Shown piece after piece: positions 1 to 7,569 of a stretch of 38,935 nt of DNA. Below the pieces are notes generated by a model that was not told the origin of the DNA, searched no databases, and was given only the letters and a program-made list of their open reading frames with translations. Positions within the stretch are counted from its first letter, which is position 1. Each line of letters starts with the position of its first letter. Origin of the DNA: CAYOHG01 sp964465125 (GTDB taxonomy: Bacteria > Planctomycetota > Phycisphaerae > UBA1845 > Fen-1342); NCBI GenBank assembly GCA_964465125.1, contig CAYXIO010000035.1:1-38935 (forward strand), in the 5' to 3' direction. Both the position numbers and the translations under genes were made by a program.

Positions 1-2
1 CG

Positions 3-719
3 AAGACGCCGGTCGCCAACCCGCACCAGGGCAAGTTCCGCGTCGAGGTGAGCCGGTACCTGAGCAACACGCAGTACTACGTCTGCTCGAAACGCTTCAA
101 CGACCACGCCTGCAAGCAGGACTACGTCCGGGCCGAGCTGCTGGAGGCCGCGATCGTTCAGGACATCAAGGCGATGTTCCGCGACGAAGATTTCATGGCC
201 CGCGTTTGGGAGGAGGCCAACCGCCGGCTGGGCGCCGAGAAACCCGACGTCGAGAAGGAGATCGCCCGGGTCGAAGCGGAGGCCGCCAAGTTCCGGGCGT
301 CGATCGAGCGGTACTTCGAGGCATTCGAGGCCGGGACGCTCAAGGTCGAGCTCTGCAACCAGAAGGTCGCCGACCTCCACGGCCGGGTCGAGCAGTTGGA
401 GACCGAGAAGCGTGAACTGGAGGCCCGGCGGGAACGCCTGGAACTGCCCGCGATCGACCGCGAGATGCTGGCCGCCCTGGTGGACAACTTCGAGGAGGTC
501 CTGGCGTCCGCCCCGGTTCCACAAAAAAAGCACCTCCTCCACCGGCTGGTGAAGAAGGTGCTTATCCACGACCGTCGAACCGTCGAGGTCTGGTACGCGT
601 TACCGAACGCGCGCCGGTTCGAGGACTGGAACAAAAAGCTCCCCGAGGAGGACTCGAGCCTGGCTGAAACACGACGCGAAATGTGCACGTTGAGGCCGTC
701 GTCGACCGTTCAAACCTGA
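3..719 (+). CDS. Large serine recombinase, C-terminal part (5' truncated by window edge)
   Basis: This is the C-terminal portion of a large serine recombinase (resolvase/integrase type), which cuts and rejoins DNA at attachment sites. The reading frame is open from the first bases of the window, so the gene starts outside and the catalytic serine domain is not visible. The visible part begins inside the recombinase zinc beta-ribbon, recognisable from YYVCSKRFNDHAC followed by VRAELLEAAI. A Glu/Arg-rich coiled coil follows (about residues 75-145 of the visible part), then the family's usual end, LLHRLVKKVLIHDRRTVEVWY. It is followed by 331 bp with no gene and then tRNA-Glu, whose 3' end points toward it. 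That suggests the edge of an integrated element. The family call is firm; whether it is active cannot be judged here. Confidence 0.85.
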   Translation, partial: KTPVANPHQGKFRVEVSRYLSNTQYYVCSKRFNDHACKQDYVRAELLEAAIVQDIKAMFRDEDFMARVWEEANRRLGAEKPDVEKEIARVEAEAAKFRASIERYFEAFEAGTLKVELCNQKVADLHGRVEQLETEKRELEARRERLELPAIDREMLAALVDNFEEVLASAPVPQKKHLLHRLVKKVLIHDRRTVEVWYALPNARRFEDWNKKLPEEDSSLAETRREMCTLRPSSTVQT

Positions 720-1050
720 GCGATTGCGATTCGCCAGCGACGACTTTCAAGAGCCAAGGCGCTGACCGGCGACGCAAACGCGATGAGACCGCGCGGTTCG
801 CAAGAGCCGACAATCGCGACGTTGCCGAGCTGCTCGACGACGACGGCGAAGGTGCACACACGAACCGGCGGACGAGACGCACCCACCGGCGCACAAGACG
901 CCGTGCCTCATCGATCCGAACAGCTCCGCGTCGCGCGCCCGATTCCGGCGAACGCCGCCGCGCGGAAGTGCGCGAATCCATTGGGCAAAACGGCCGATTC
1001 CGCCCGAGTTCCTGGGCTTTCCGGTGCATGCGGCGCGCAGCGCGCAGACC
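720..1050. other. Gene-free stretch between recombinase and tRNA-Glu
   Basis: I see no credible gene here. The open frames are Arg/Ala-rich, match nothing recognisable, and continue across the tRNA gene. No second copy of the tRNA-Glu 3' end was seen. If the neighbouring recombinase belongs to an integrated element, an attachment site could lie here, but none can be pointed to without the other end. Confidence 0.5.
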
Positions 1051-1123
1051 CGCCCCCAACGGGATTCGAACCCGTGTTCTCGGCTTGAAAAGCCGGTGTC
1101 CTGGGCCTCTAGACGATGGGGGC
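1051..1123 (-). tRNA. tRNA-Glu (anticodon TTC)
   Basis: A full cloverleaf reads on the minus strand. The 7-bp acceptor stem is GCCCCCA/TGGGGGC with discriminator G, and the T arm carries GGTTCGAATCC. The anticodon loop is TTTTCAA, giving anticodon TTC. The sequence closely resembles bacterial tRNA-Glu, including the TCGTCTAGAGGCCCAGGACACC D-arm region. The outermost anticodon-stem pair is a C-A mismatch. CCA is not encoded. A near-consensus promoter lies directly upstream. Confidence 0.95.
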
Positions 1124-1135
1124 GAAAGGCCCAGC

Positions 1136-1164
1136 ATTCTAGGCGGACGGACGCTGAGCGTCAA
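1136..1164 (-). promoter_or_regulatory. Sigma70-type promoter of tRNA-Glu
   Basis: On the minus strand TTGACG (1159-1164) and TAGAAT (1136-1141) are separated by exactly 17 bp. The -10 ends 12 bp before the mature tRNA 5' end, a normal distance for a stable RNA gene. Confidence 0.7.
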
Positions 1165-1281
1165 TTCGGGAACCGGCGACGCGCGGCGATGTCCCAAGTT
1201 CGCGCCGAGAGCCGCAGCAACGTCCGCGCGGCGCTGCTTACACCGCGTCGCTCCCGTCCCGTTGCGCCGTGCGGTGTCGCG

Positions 1282-1310
1282 TCGACAGCGCCCCGCAGCG
1301 GAGCTATAGT
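1282..1310 (+). promoter_or_regulatory. Promoter of the aminotransferase gene
   Basis: TCGACA (1282-1287) and TATAGT (1305-1310) are separated by 17 bp. The predicted transcription start is near 1316. This argues against the ATG at 1311, which abuts the -10, and for the ATG at 1338. Confidence 0.55.
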
Positions 1311-1337
1311 ATGAGTCAGCCCGGCGAGGCGGCACTC

Positions 1338-2777
1338 ATGCCAACAACCCTGACCGTCAACCCGAATATCGCCGAGATGGAATACGCCGTCCGCGGTCCG
1401 ATCCCGCAGCGCGCCGCGGAGCTGGCCCGCCAAGGGCGCAGCACGATCGCGTGCCACATCGGCAACCCCCAGGCGCTCGGCCAGCAGCCGATCTCGTTCT
1501 ACCGCGAGGTGCTGAGCTTCCTCGAAACGCCCGCCCGCATCGGCCGCGAGCGCGAGCTGCGCAAGCTCGCCGCGAAGAGCCCCGCCGCGTTCGCTGGCGT
1601 GGCGGACGGCTGGCTGACCAGCGACTACGTGCTCGATCTCTGCGAACAGATGCTGTCCAGGCTCAGGACCGGCCTCGGCGCGTACACCGAGAGCAAGGGA
1701 CCGCTCTTCATCCGCGAGGCCGTCGCCGCATTCATCGACGCACGCGATCGCGTGGCGGAAACAGGCGGCGTGCCCAGCGATCCGAACGCGATCTTCCTCA
1801 CCAACGGCGCCAGCGAGGCCGCCAGACACATCATCGACATCCTGATCGCCGGCCCGTCCGACGGCATCATGATTCCGACCCCGCAATACCCGCTCTACTC
1901 CGCGGCGATCAAGCGCGCCGGCGGCGTGCAGGTGAATTACTACCCGCACGAGGAAAGCGGCTGGACGCTCAACCGGGCCATGCTTGATGAGTCGATCGTC
2001 GGCGCCCGCGCCCGCGGCGTCAACGTCAAGGCCATCGTAGTCATCAATCCGGCCAACCCGACCGGCGCCGTGCTCCCGCGTGAGGCCGCGGGGCAGGTTG
2101 TGCAGTTCGCCCGCGAGCAGGGCTTGGCGATCATCGCCGACGAGGTCTACCAGGAGAACCTCTACGGCGCCGAGTTTCACTCCTTTGCCGCTCTTGTGGG
2201 TAACCAGGATGTTCCCCTATTCAGCCTGCACAGTACCTCCAAGGGTTTCTGTGGAGAATGCGGCCGCCGCGGCGGCTATCTGGAGATGCGCAACCCGCCG
2301 CGCGTGCAGGGCCGCGAGCTCGGCTTCATGGACGTGCTGGTCAAGCAGGCCTCCGTCAGTCTGTGCTCGAACACCACCGGCCAGGCGCTTACCTATCTAA
2401 TGGTGCGTCCGCCGCCGCCGGGCAGCGCTCCGCACGCGCGCTTCGTTTGCGAGCGCGACGCGGTCCTGCGCGATCTGTACGACAAGGCCAGCATGATCAA
2501 GGCGGCTTTCGCGGACATGGAAGGCGTGGAGTGCTTCGGGCGGACCGGCGCCATGTACCTGTTCCCGCGGCTGAACGTTCTCCCGCGTGGGACGAGCGAC
2601 TTCGACTATTGCATGTCGCTGCTCGAGCAGACGGGGCTGTGCACGGTGAACGGCTCGGGCTTCGGGCAGCGGCCGGGCACTAACCACCTGCGCATCGCGT
2701 TCCTGCCGTCGCGCAGCCTGCTGGAGGGCGTCCTGCCCGAGTGGGTGCGCTTCCATAATGCGTATGTCCGCGCGTAA
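1338..2777 (+). CDS. Alanine aminotransferase-like PLP enzyme (GPT type, class I/II)
   Basis: This is a fold-type I, PLP-dependent aminotransferase most like the alanine aminotransferase (GPT) branch, which interconverts alanine plus 2-oxoglutarate with pyruvate plus glutamate. The evidence is the N-terminal run MEYAVRGPIPQRA, the IPTPQYPLYSAAI motif, INPANPTGAVL around the cofactor-contacting Asn, ADEVYQENLY, and the PLP-lysine segment HSTSKGFCGECGRRGGY, which is characteristic of GPT enzymes. The length of 479 aa fits the family. The start at 1338 is chosen because GAGGCGG lies just upstream and because the promoter's -10 ends at 1310, which excludes earlier codons. It stands alone, with tRNA genes on either side. 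The exact substrate is inferred from family resemblance; a related branched or aromatic specificity is possible. Confidence 0.85.
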   Translation: MPTTLTVNPNIAEMEYAVRGPIPQRAAELARQGRSTIACHIGNPQALGQQPISFYREVLSFLETPARIGRERELRKLAAKSPAAFAGVADGWLTSDYVLDLCEQMLSRLRTGLGAYTESKGPLFIREAVAAFIDARDRVAETGGVPSDPNAIFLTNGASEAARHIIDILIAGPSDGIMIPTPQYPLYSAAIKRAGGVQVNYYPHEESGWTLNRAMLDESIVGARARGVNVKAIVVINPANPTGAVLPREAAGQVVQFAREQGLAIIADEVYQENLYGAEFHSFAALVGNQDVPLFSLHSTSKGFCGECGRRGGYLEMRNPPRVQGRELGFMDVLVKQASVSLCSNTTGQALTYLMVRPPPPGSAPHARFVCERDAVLRDLYDKASMIKAAFADMEGVECFGRTGAMYLFPRLNVLPRGTSDFDYCMSLLEQTGLCTVNGSGFGQRPGTNHLRIAFLPSRSLLEGVLPEWVRFHNAYVRA

Positions 2778-2945
2778 TACCGCGTACTCGCCCGCGTCGG
2801 GCCAGGGGTCGCTATCGTCCGGGCTGTCGTAGGTCAGGTCGTTGAGCAGGTTGCCGAACGGGTCGTACTCGCAGTGCGCGGCGAGGCGGCCGAAGCTGGG
2901 CACGTCGGTTGTGCCGTCGCTTTTCCGCAGTTGCGCTTCGCTCTC
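2778..2945 (-). pseudogene. RHS/YD-repeat gene remnant
   Basis: The minus strand encodes a short stretch reading SDGTTDVPSFGRLAAHCEY followed by DPFGNLLNDLTYD. This resembles the core YD-repeat segment of RHS proteins (EYDPFGN). There is no start, no RBS and no continuation on either side. Downstream it runs straight into the antisense of the aminotransferase 3' end. It looks like a decayed fragment rather than a gene. A second RHS-like fragment lies at 34276-34458. The call rests on a short motif only. Confidence 0.4.
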
Positions 2946-2954
2946 CCGCCGCGC

Positions 2955-2983
2955 TTGACACCGCGGCAGCGGCGACGCAAAAT
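2955..2983 (+). promoter_or_regulatory. Sigma70-type promoter of tRNA-Val
   Basis: A perfect TTGACA (2955-2960) is followed after 17 bp by CAAAAT (2978-2983), 36 bp upstream of the mature tRNA 5' end. Confidence 0.65.
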
Positions 2984-3019
2984 CGCCGATTCACCTCCGG
3001 GCGCATCGCCCGGGCGTGC

Positions 3020-3093
3020 GGGCGGTTAGCTCAGTTGGCTAGAGCGCGTGGTCGACATCCACGAGGTCACTGGTTCGAGTCCAGTACCGCCCA
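3020..3093 (+). tRNA. tRNA-Val (anticodon GAC) with C at position 33
   Basis: The cloverleaf is complete. It has a 7-bp acceptor stem GGGCGGT/ACCGCCC, D stem GCTC/GAGC, anticodon stem CGTGG/CCACG, T stem ACTGG/CCAGT with loop TTCGAGT, and discriminator A. The seven-base anticodon loop is TCGACAT, so the anticodon is GAC (Val). The base before it (position 33) is C, where U is almost universal. CCA is not encoded. All stems are fully paired, so it does not look like a pseudo-tRNA. Confidence 0.9.
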
Positions 3094-3171
3094 TCCCCCG
3101 CTTTTGTCGGACTTGCGCTCGATGAACCGCACGCGACAGCGCCGAGTGCGGTAGCGCTCAATCTCGTCGCC

Positions 3172-3253
3172 GCCAGCGTCGTCGCCAGCGTCGTCGCAGG
3201 GCCGCTTGCGAACTGAACGGCCGCCTGCGAACCGAACGGCCGCTTGCAAATCG
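3172..3253. repeat. Two adjacent short tandem repeats (12 bp x2 and 19 bp x~2.8)
   Basis: GCCAGCGTCGTC occurs twice in tandem (3172-3183, 3184-3195). It is followed by a 19-bp unit GGCCGCTTGCGAACTGAAC at 3200-3218, a variant copy at 3219-3237, and a partial third from 3238. The TTGCAA in the third copy is the likely -35 of the rhomboid promoter. Confidence 0.8.
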
Positions 3254-3273
3254 CGACAGACGGTCCTTAGACT
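3244..3273 (+). promoter_or_regulatory. Likely promoter of the rhomboid gene
   Basis: TTGCAA (3244-3249) and TAGACT (3268-3273) are separated by 18 bp, about 100 bp before the ATG at 3370. The -35 falls inside the last copy of a 19-bp tandem repeat. Confidence 0.45.
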
Positions 3274-3369
3274 AGAGCCGCCGCGCGTTTTCGGACCGCC
3301 CCGCGTAGCCGCTTGAAGGCGGCCGGCCGCGGCGAGAGGGTCTCCGAGAAACGCCTCAGGGCTGCTTTC

Positions 3370-4788
3370 ATGCCCGCTGATCCCGCATCGCGCCTGCGCT
3401 TCGCCTGCCCGCGTTGCGGCAAGTCGCTCACCGCCCCGCGCAGCGCCGCCGGCCGGCGGGCGCGCTGTCCGGCGTGCGGCGAAGTGACCGCCGTGCCCGG
3501 CCAGCCCGCGACTGCGTCGACCAAGCCGAGCGCTGCGTCGTTCAACGCTCCGAACCCGATATCGCGCAGCGCGGCGGAGCAAGCCGCTCCGCACGCCGGC
3601 GCGTCAAGCGACACCCCCTGGGACGACCTGCTTCCGCTCGCACCGGCGGACCCCGGGCTCGCGCAAGCGCGCCGCAGCGCTCCGCCGCTCGCCGCAGCGA
3701 CGACACCTGGCCCCGTTTGCCCAAGTTGCAGGCAACAGTTGTCGGTCGGCGCGAAGGTGTGCGTGCCCTGCGGCGTGTACGTCCGGAGCGGCCGGCCGAT
3801 CCTGATCACGCAGGATGAGCATCTCGACCACATCTACATGTTCGCCGAGCGCCTCATCTGGTGGCTGAGCTGGATCGACCCGATCGGAATGCTGCCGATC
3901 GCCTCCGAAGCGTTCGGCACCTACCGGCCGTGGACGACGCGCATCCTCATGCTGCTCACGGTGGTCACGAGCGTGCTGTTCTGGGTCGCAACCTGGAACG
4001 CCCCGCTCGACCATCCGGCCAATCGGCTGTTGCTCTGGTCGGGGGTCGCCCTGAGCGCGGCGGACTGGGAAGCGCAGCTCCGCGCCGATCCCAACCTGCC
4101 GGCGGGAGAGGACGTGCCGGCCCTGGCGGCCGAGCTGGCGGCCTGGCAGGCCCAGGGGGGTTTCGAGCCGCAGCAGCTCCTGACGCACCAGTTCCTGCAC
4201 GCGGACCTGTTTCACCTGCTTGGGAACCTGCTCTTTCTCGGCGTGCTGGGCTCGCGCGTGAATGCGTTGATCGGCAATCTCTGGACCGCGTTGCTTTATC
4301 CGTGTCTGGGTGTGCTCGCGGCACTGACGCACATGCTGATGCTGCGCGACGCGCCGATGACGCCGTCGCTGGGCGCGTCGGGTGCCATCATGGGGATGGC
4401 CGGCATGTACCTGGCCCTGTTCCCGATTCACTCGGTGCACGTCGCGGGCTGGTTTCGCTGGGGGCTGCTGGGCGGCTTCCGGCTGCACCTGAACGTGTTC
4501 GCCATCCGCGGCTTCTGGATCGTTTCGCTCTATGTCGCGCTGGATGCGCTCTACACGTTTCTGGGCGCCAACGACGATGTCGCCCATTGGGCGCATCTGG
4601 GCGGATTCGGCGCCGGATTCAGCATCGGGCTGATCCTGCTGGTCGCGCGGCTGGTCAACGCGCGCGGCGGCGACGTGCTGACCACGGCGCTGGGATCATG
4701 GGCCTGGCCGCTGGTCGGCCGACCGGGAGATCAGGACCGCCGAAAGGCGGCCCGCGCCGCGGTCATGGCGCAGCGCGGCGTGCCGTAG
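3370..4788 (+). CDS. Rhomboid-family intramembrane serine protease with two N-terminal zinc ribbons
   Basis: This is a membrane protease of the rhomboid family (472 aa). Two zinc-ribbon-like modules come first: CPRC/CPAC (Cys13, 16, 33, 36) and CPSC/CVPC (Cys117, 120, 131, 134), with a Pro/Ala-rich linker between. The membrane domain starts near residue 190. It carries the rhomboid signatures HADLFHLLGN (His277, His282, Asn286), GASG with the nucleophile Ser337, and WAHLGGFGAG with the catalytic His409. A long insert (about 225-265) sits between the first two membrane segments, probably outside the membrane. The ATG at 3370 is preferred over the TTG at 3313, which has no ribosome binding site and would add a non-conserved leader. 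Substrates are unknown. The cysteine pairs may bind zinc and serve as a cytosolic sensing or docking part; that is inference. Confidence 0.88.
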   Translation: MPADPASRLRFACPRCGKSLTAPRSAAGRRARCPACGEVTAVPGQPATASTKPSAASFNAPNPISRSAAEQAAPHAGASSDTPWDDLLPLAPADPGLAQARRSAPPLAAATTPGPVCPSCRQQLSVGAKVCVPCGVYVRSGRPILITQDEHLDHIYMFAERLIWWLSWIDPIGMLPIASEAFGTYRPWTTRILMLLTVVTSVLFWVATWNAPLDHPANRLLLWSGVALSAADWEAQLRADPNLPAGEDVPALAAELAAWQAQGGFEPQQLLTHQFLHADLFHLLGNLLFLGVLGSRVNALIGNLWTALLYPCLGVLAALTHMLMLRDAPMTPSLGASGAIMGMAGMYLALFPIHSVHVAGWFRWGLLGGFRLHLNVFAIRGFWIVSLYVALDALYTFLGANDDVAHWAHLGGFGAGFSIGLILLVARLVNARGGDVLTTALGSWAWPLVGRPGDQDRRKAARAAVMAQRGVP

Positions 4789-4854
4789 CGTCCGTCGGCG
4801 GACGGGCGTCCGCGTGGGCGATCGTGACGAAAGCCGTTTCAGGCGGCGTGCGAA

Positions 4855-7569
4855 CTATGGCTGATCCATCCACACGCGGGCATCGTCCGGGCGATCCCAA
4901 GCGGTATACAAATCCGCGAGCGCCTTGGACGCCAAGCGTGTGCGAGGGTGTGTCGGGCCGAGTGCGCTGTTGAGCAGCGTATGGGCATCTCGCAGAGTGG
5001 CTTCGGCGTCTTCAAAAGTGTGCAGCGCAGTCTGGCATCGCCCCAGGTTCATCATCGCCACGCCGAGCATCCAGTGATCGCTTGGAAGCGCCTGGCAAAA
5101 GCCCTCCAGTGCATCACGAAGCAGCGGTAGCGCGTCCGCCGGCGCGCCGCGCTGCATGAGCAGGAGCGCCAGGTTGCTCTGCACTACCAGCGTTTCGCGG
5201 CCCTGCGCGCCGCTTACTTCCTGCCGCATCGCCAGAACGTGGCAGTAGATCGCCTCGGCTTCGCTGAGACGCTCTGCCCGCCGAAGCTCCTGAGCAAGAT
5301 TGTTCTCGTAAGAGAGTGTCATCTCGTGGCGCTGCCCGAGCGATACCCGGGCTCGCGCCGCAATCTCCTCGCGAATGTCCAGCGACCGATCCTGCTCGCC
5401 CCACTGCGACAATACGCTTCCGAGCAGGTCGAGCGAGATGAGGGTGTCCGGATGACTCTCGCCGTAAAGCCGCTCCTTGCCCGCCACGACCTCGCGGAGA
5501 ATCGGTGCGGCTTCGCCGAACCGCCCGGCAGTGTCGAGCACCTTGGCTTCCACGCTTCGAGCCGTCAGCGTGATGGAACTGTCAGGTCCGAACGCCGCGA
5601 CGGCGCGCTGAGCAGCGTCATGCGCGGTGGCGAGCGCGTCGTCAACGCGGCCTGCGCTCTCCAGCATGTCTGCCAGGCTGCAGAGCGACTCCAGCGTGTC
5701 GCGATCGGACGGACCGAGCGCGACCTCCTGCTCGGCGGCGACGTCGCGGATCTCCGCGATCGCCACCGCCAGATCCCCGCGAATCTGCCGCGCCATGGCA
5801 AGCAGGCTGCGGGAGGCGAGCGTGTCGCGGTGCCGCCGCCCCAATCGGGCAGTGCGGCCCTGGTACGCCTGCGTCAGCAGCTCGATTGCCGCTTCCACAG
5901 TTCCGCTCTGGAGCGTAGCCGCGCCGTAGTCGTGCAACGCTCTCAGCGCATCAAGGTCATCCGGCGCGAAGTGCAAATCGTAGAGTGATTTTGCACGAGC
6001 GAACTCTCGCTCGGCCTGGGAGTATCGGGCGATTTGAGTGTATGCCCGGCCGAGGACGGTTCGCACAAGCGCCTCCGCCGCCGGGTGGCCGACAAACGCC
6101 TGCGCCACCTTGTCCGCCGCCGGGTCGAGAATCTCGGATACGGTAACATCGTGTCCGCGCGCTCGAGCGGGGTCGATCGATTCGAACATGTCCGTGACAA
6201 ACTGGAGCGTTGCCCGCGCGAGAGCTGCTTCGGTCAGCGCCTTGCTTTCGCTTTCCTCGGCCGCCTGCTGGGCGAGCGTGGCGGTGTCCTTTGCGCGAGC
6301 TTCCGCATCGCGGGCTCGCACGGCGGCGCGTAATCCGGTGAGCGCCGCGGCGAGGCCCGCGGCGAGCGCAAGCACCACAAGGGCGGTGCTCGTGACGCTG
6401 ACTCGATGGCGGATCACGAACTTGCGGAACCGGTACACCGCGCTCGGCGGCGCTGCGTGGACGGCGTCGCCACCGAGATATCGACCGACGTCAATCGCGA
6501 GCGCGTTGGCCGTCTCGTACCGCCGCGTGCGGTCCTTATCCAGGCATTTCATGACGATCCAGTCGAGCTCGCCCCGGATTGTGCGGAGCAGCGCGGGTGG
6601 GTCGGTGCCGCGTCGCTGAGCCAGGGTCTCGACCGCGGAGTCGCCGGGTTCGGCTGACCACGGAGCGACCCCCGGCTCTCTCTTTGCGTGCCCAGGTCTT
6701 CCTGTCGCCCGCCGCTGAAGCCGCAGGCCGCTCAAGCGGGCACTCGGTATCGGTGGCTGCACCTCACGGATGATGCGCTGCATCTCCGCGAACGCCGCCG
6801 AGCGGATTTGCTCCGGCTCGAAGGGCGGCGATCCGGTCAGCAACTCGTAAAGCAATACGCCGAGCGAGTAGATGTCCGTGCGCGTGTCGATGTCGGGCAA
6901 GCCGATCGCCTGTTCGGGGCTCATGTACTCGGGTGTGCCGATCATCTGGTGGAACTCGGTAAAGAGCGTTTTCTCCGTCAGGCGGTGGTCGGTGGCCTTG
7001 GCGATGCCGAAGTCGATCACCTTGGCCAGGGGCCGGCCGTCCACGGTGCTCACCAGCACATTGGACGGTTTGATGTCCCGATGGATCACCGCCTTCTGGT
7101 GGGCATGCTGCACGGCGTTGCAGACCTGCGAGAACAAATCGAGGCGCCCGAGAATGCTCAACCTCTCGCGATCACAGTAGGTCGTGATCGCTTCACCCTT
7201 CACCAGTTCCATCGCGAAATACGGCCGGCCGGTCTCGGTTGCGCCCGCGTCGAAAACCCTGGCGATGTTGGGGTGGTCCATCATCGCCAGCGCCTGCCGC
7301 TCGGCCTCGAAGCGGGCGATGACCTGGACCGTGTCCATCCCGAGCTTGATGATCTTGAGCGCCACCCGTCGGCGCACCGGCTCCTCCTGTTCGGCCATGT
7401 AGACTTCGCCGAAGCCGCCGGTCCCGATCCGTTGGAGCAGCTTGTAGCAGCCGACCCGACAGCCGGTGAGGTCGTCCGCCGCGCCGGCCGGTGGTTGAAA
7501 CAACGGTCCGATCTTGCGGGCGAGGCCTTCGCGCAGGCGATCAAGCGACCCCGTCGGCTCGGTTGGCAT
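4855..7569 (-). CDS. Serine/threonine protein kinase with TPR repeats
   Basis: This 904-aa protein has an N-terminal Hanks-type kinase domain (about residues 40-365). Visible landmarks are the P-loop GTGGFGEV (49-56), Lys72 in VALKII, the catalytic loop HRDIKPSN (Asp165), DFG (187-189) and the GTPEYMSPEQ segment, so it should be catalytically competent. One membrane segment follows (about 392-414). A long C-terminal half with tetratricopeptide repeats (about 490-890) probably binds partners. The kinase C-lobe contains an Arg/Gly-rich insertion (about 280-310) before the GELDWIVMKCLDKDRTRRYE block often seen in planctomycete kinases. The start codon lies inside the end of the ECF sigma gene (29-bp overlap) with GAGGGGGA just upstream, so the two are translationally coupled. 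The kinase probably acts with that sigma factor in one signalling pathway; this is inferred from context. Confidence 0.92.
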   Translation of the reverse strand: MPTEPTGSLDRLREGLARKIGPLFQPPAGAADDLTGCRVGCYKLLQRIGTGGFGEVYMAEQEEPVRRRVALKIIKLGMDTVQVIARFEAERQALAMMDHPNIARVFDAGATETGRPYFAMELVKGEAITTYCDRERLSILGRLDLFSQVCNAVQHAHQKAVIHRDIKPSNVLVSTVDGRPLAKVIDFGIAKATDHRLTEKTLFTEFHQMIGTPEYMSPEQAIGLPDIDTRTDIYSLGVLLYELLTGSPPFEPEQIRSAAFAEMQRIIREVQPPIPSARLSGLRLQRRATGRPGHAKREPGVAPWSAEPGDSAVETLAQRRGTDPPALLRTIRGELDWIVMKCLDKDRTRRYETANALAIDVGRYLGGDAVHAAPPSAVYRFRKFVIRHRVSVTSTALVVLALAAGLAAALTGLRAAVRARDAEARAKDTATLAQQAAEESESKALTEAALARATLQFVTDMFESIDPARARGHDVTVSEILDPAADKVAQAFVGHPAAEALVRTVLGRAYTQIARYSQAEREFARAKSLYDLHFAPDDLDALRALHDYGAATLQSGTVEAAIELLTQAYQGRTARLGRRHRDTLASRSLLAMARQIRGDLAVAIAEIRDVAAEQEVALGPSDRDTLESLCSLADMLESAGRVDDALATAHDAAQRAVAAFGPDSSITLTARSVEAKVLDTAGRFGEAAPILREVVAGKERLYGESHPDTLISLDLLGSVLSQWGEQDRSLDIREEIAARARVSLGQRHEMTLSYENNLAQELRRAERLSEAEAIYCHVLAMRQEVSGAQGRETLVVQSNLALLLMQRGAPADALPLLRDALEGFCQALPSDHWMLGVAMMNLGRCQTALHTFEDAEATLRDAHTLLNSALGPTHPRTRLASKALADLYTAWDRPDDARVWMDQP

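Noticed and set aside
683..1309. Open frame on the plus strand across the tRNA-Glu gene
   Set aside because: It is Arg-rich, reads through a tRNA gene and its promoter on the other strand, and has no recognisable domain or ribosome binding site.
1269..1337. Longer N terminus of the aminotransferase
   Set aside because: The predicted promoter lies at 1282-1310, so codons before about 1316 would not be transcribed.
4789..4804. Hairpin CGTCCG-TCGG-CGGACG as terminator after the rhomboid gene
   Set aside because: The stem is only 6 bp and there is no T-run; not enough to call a terminator.
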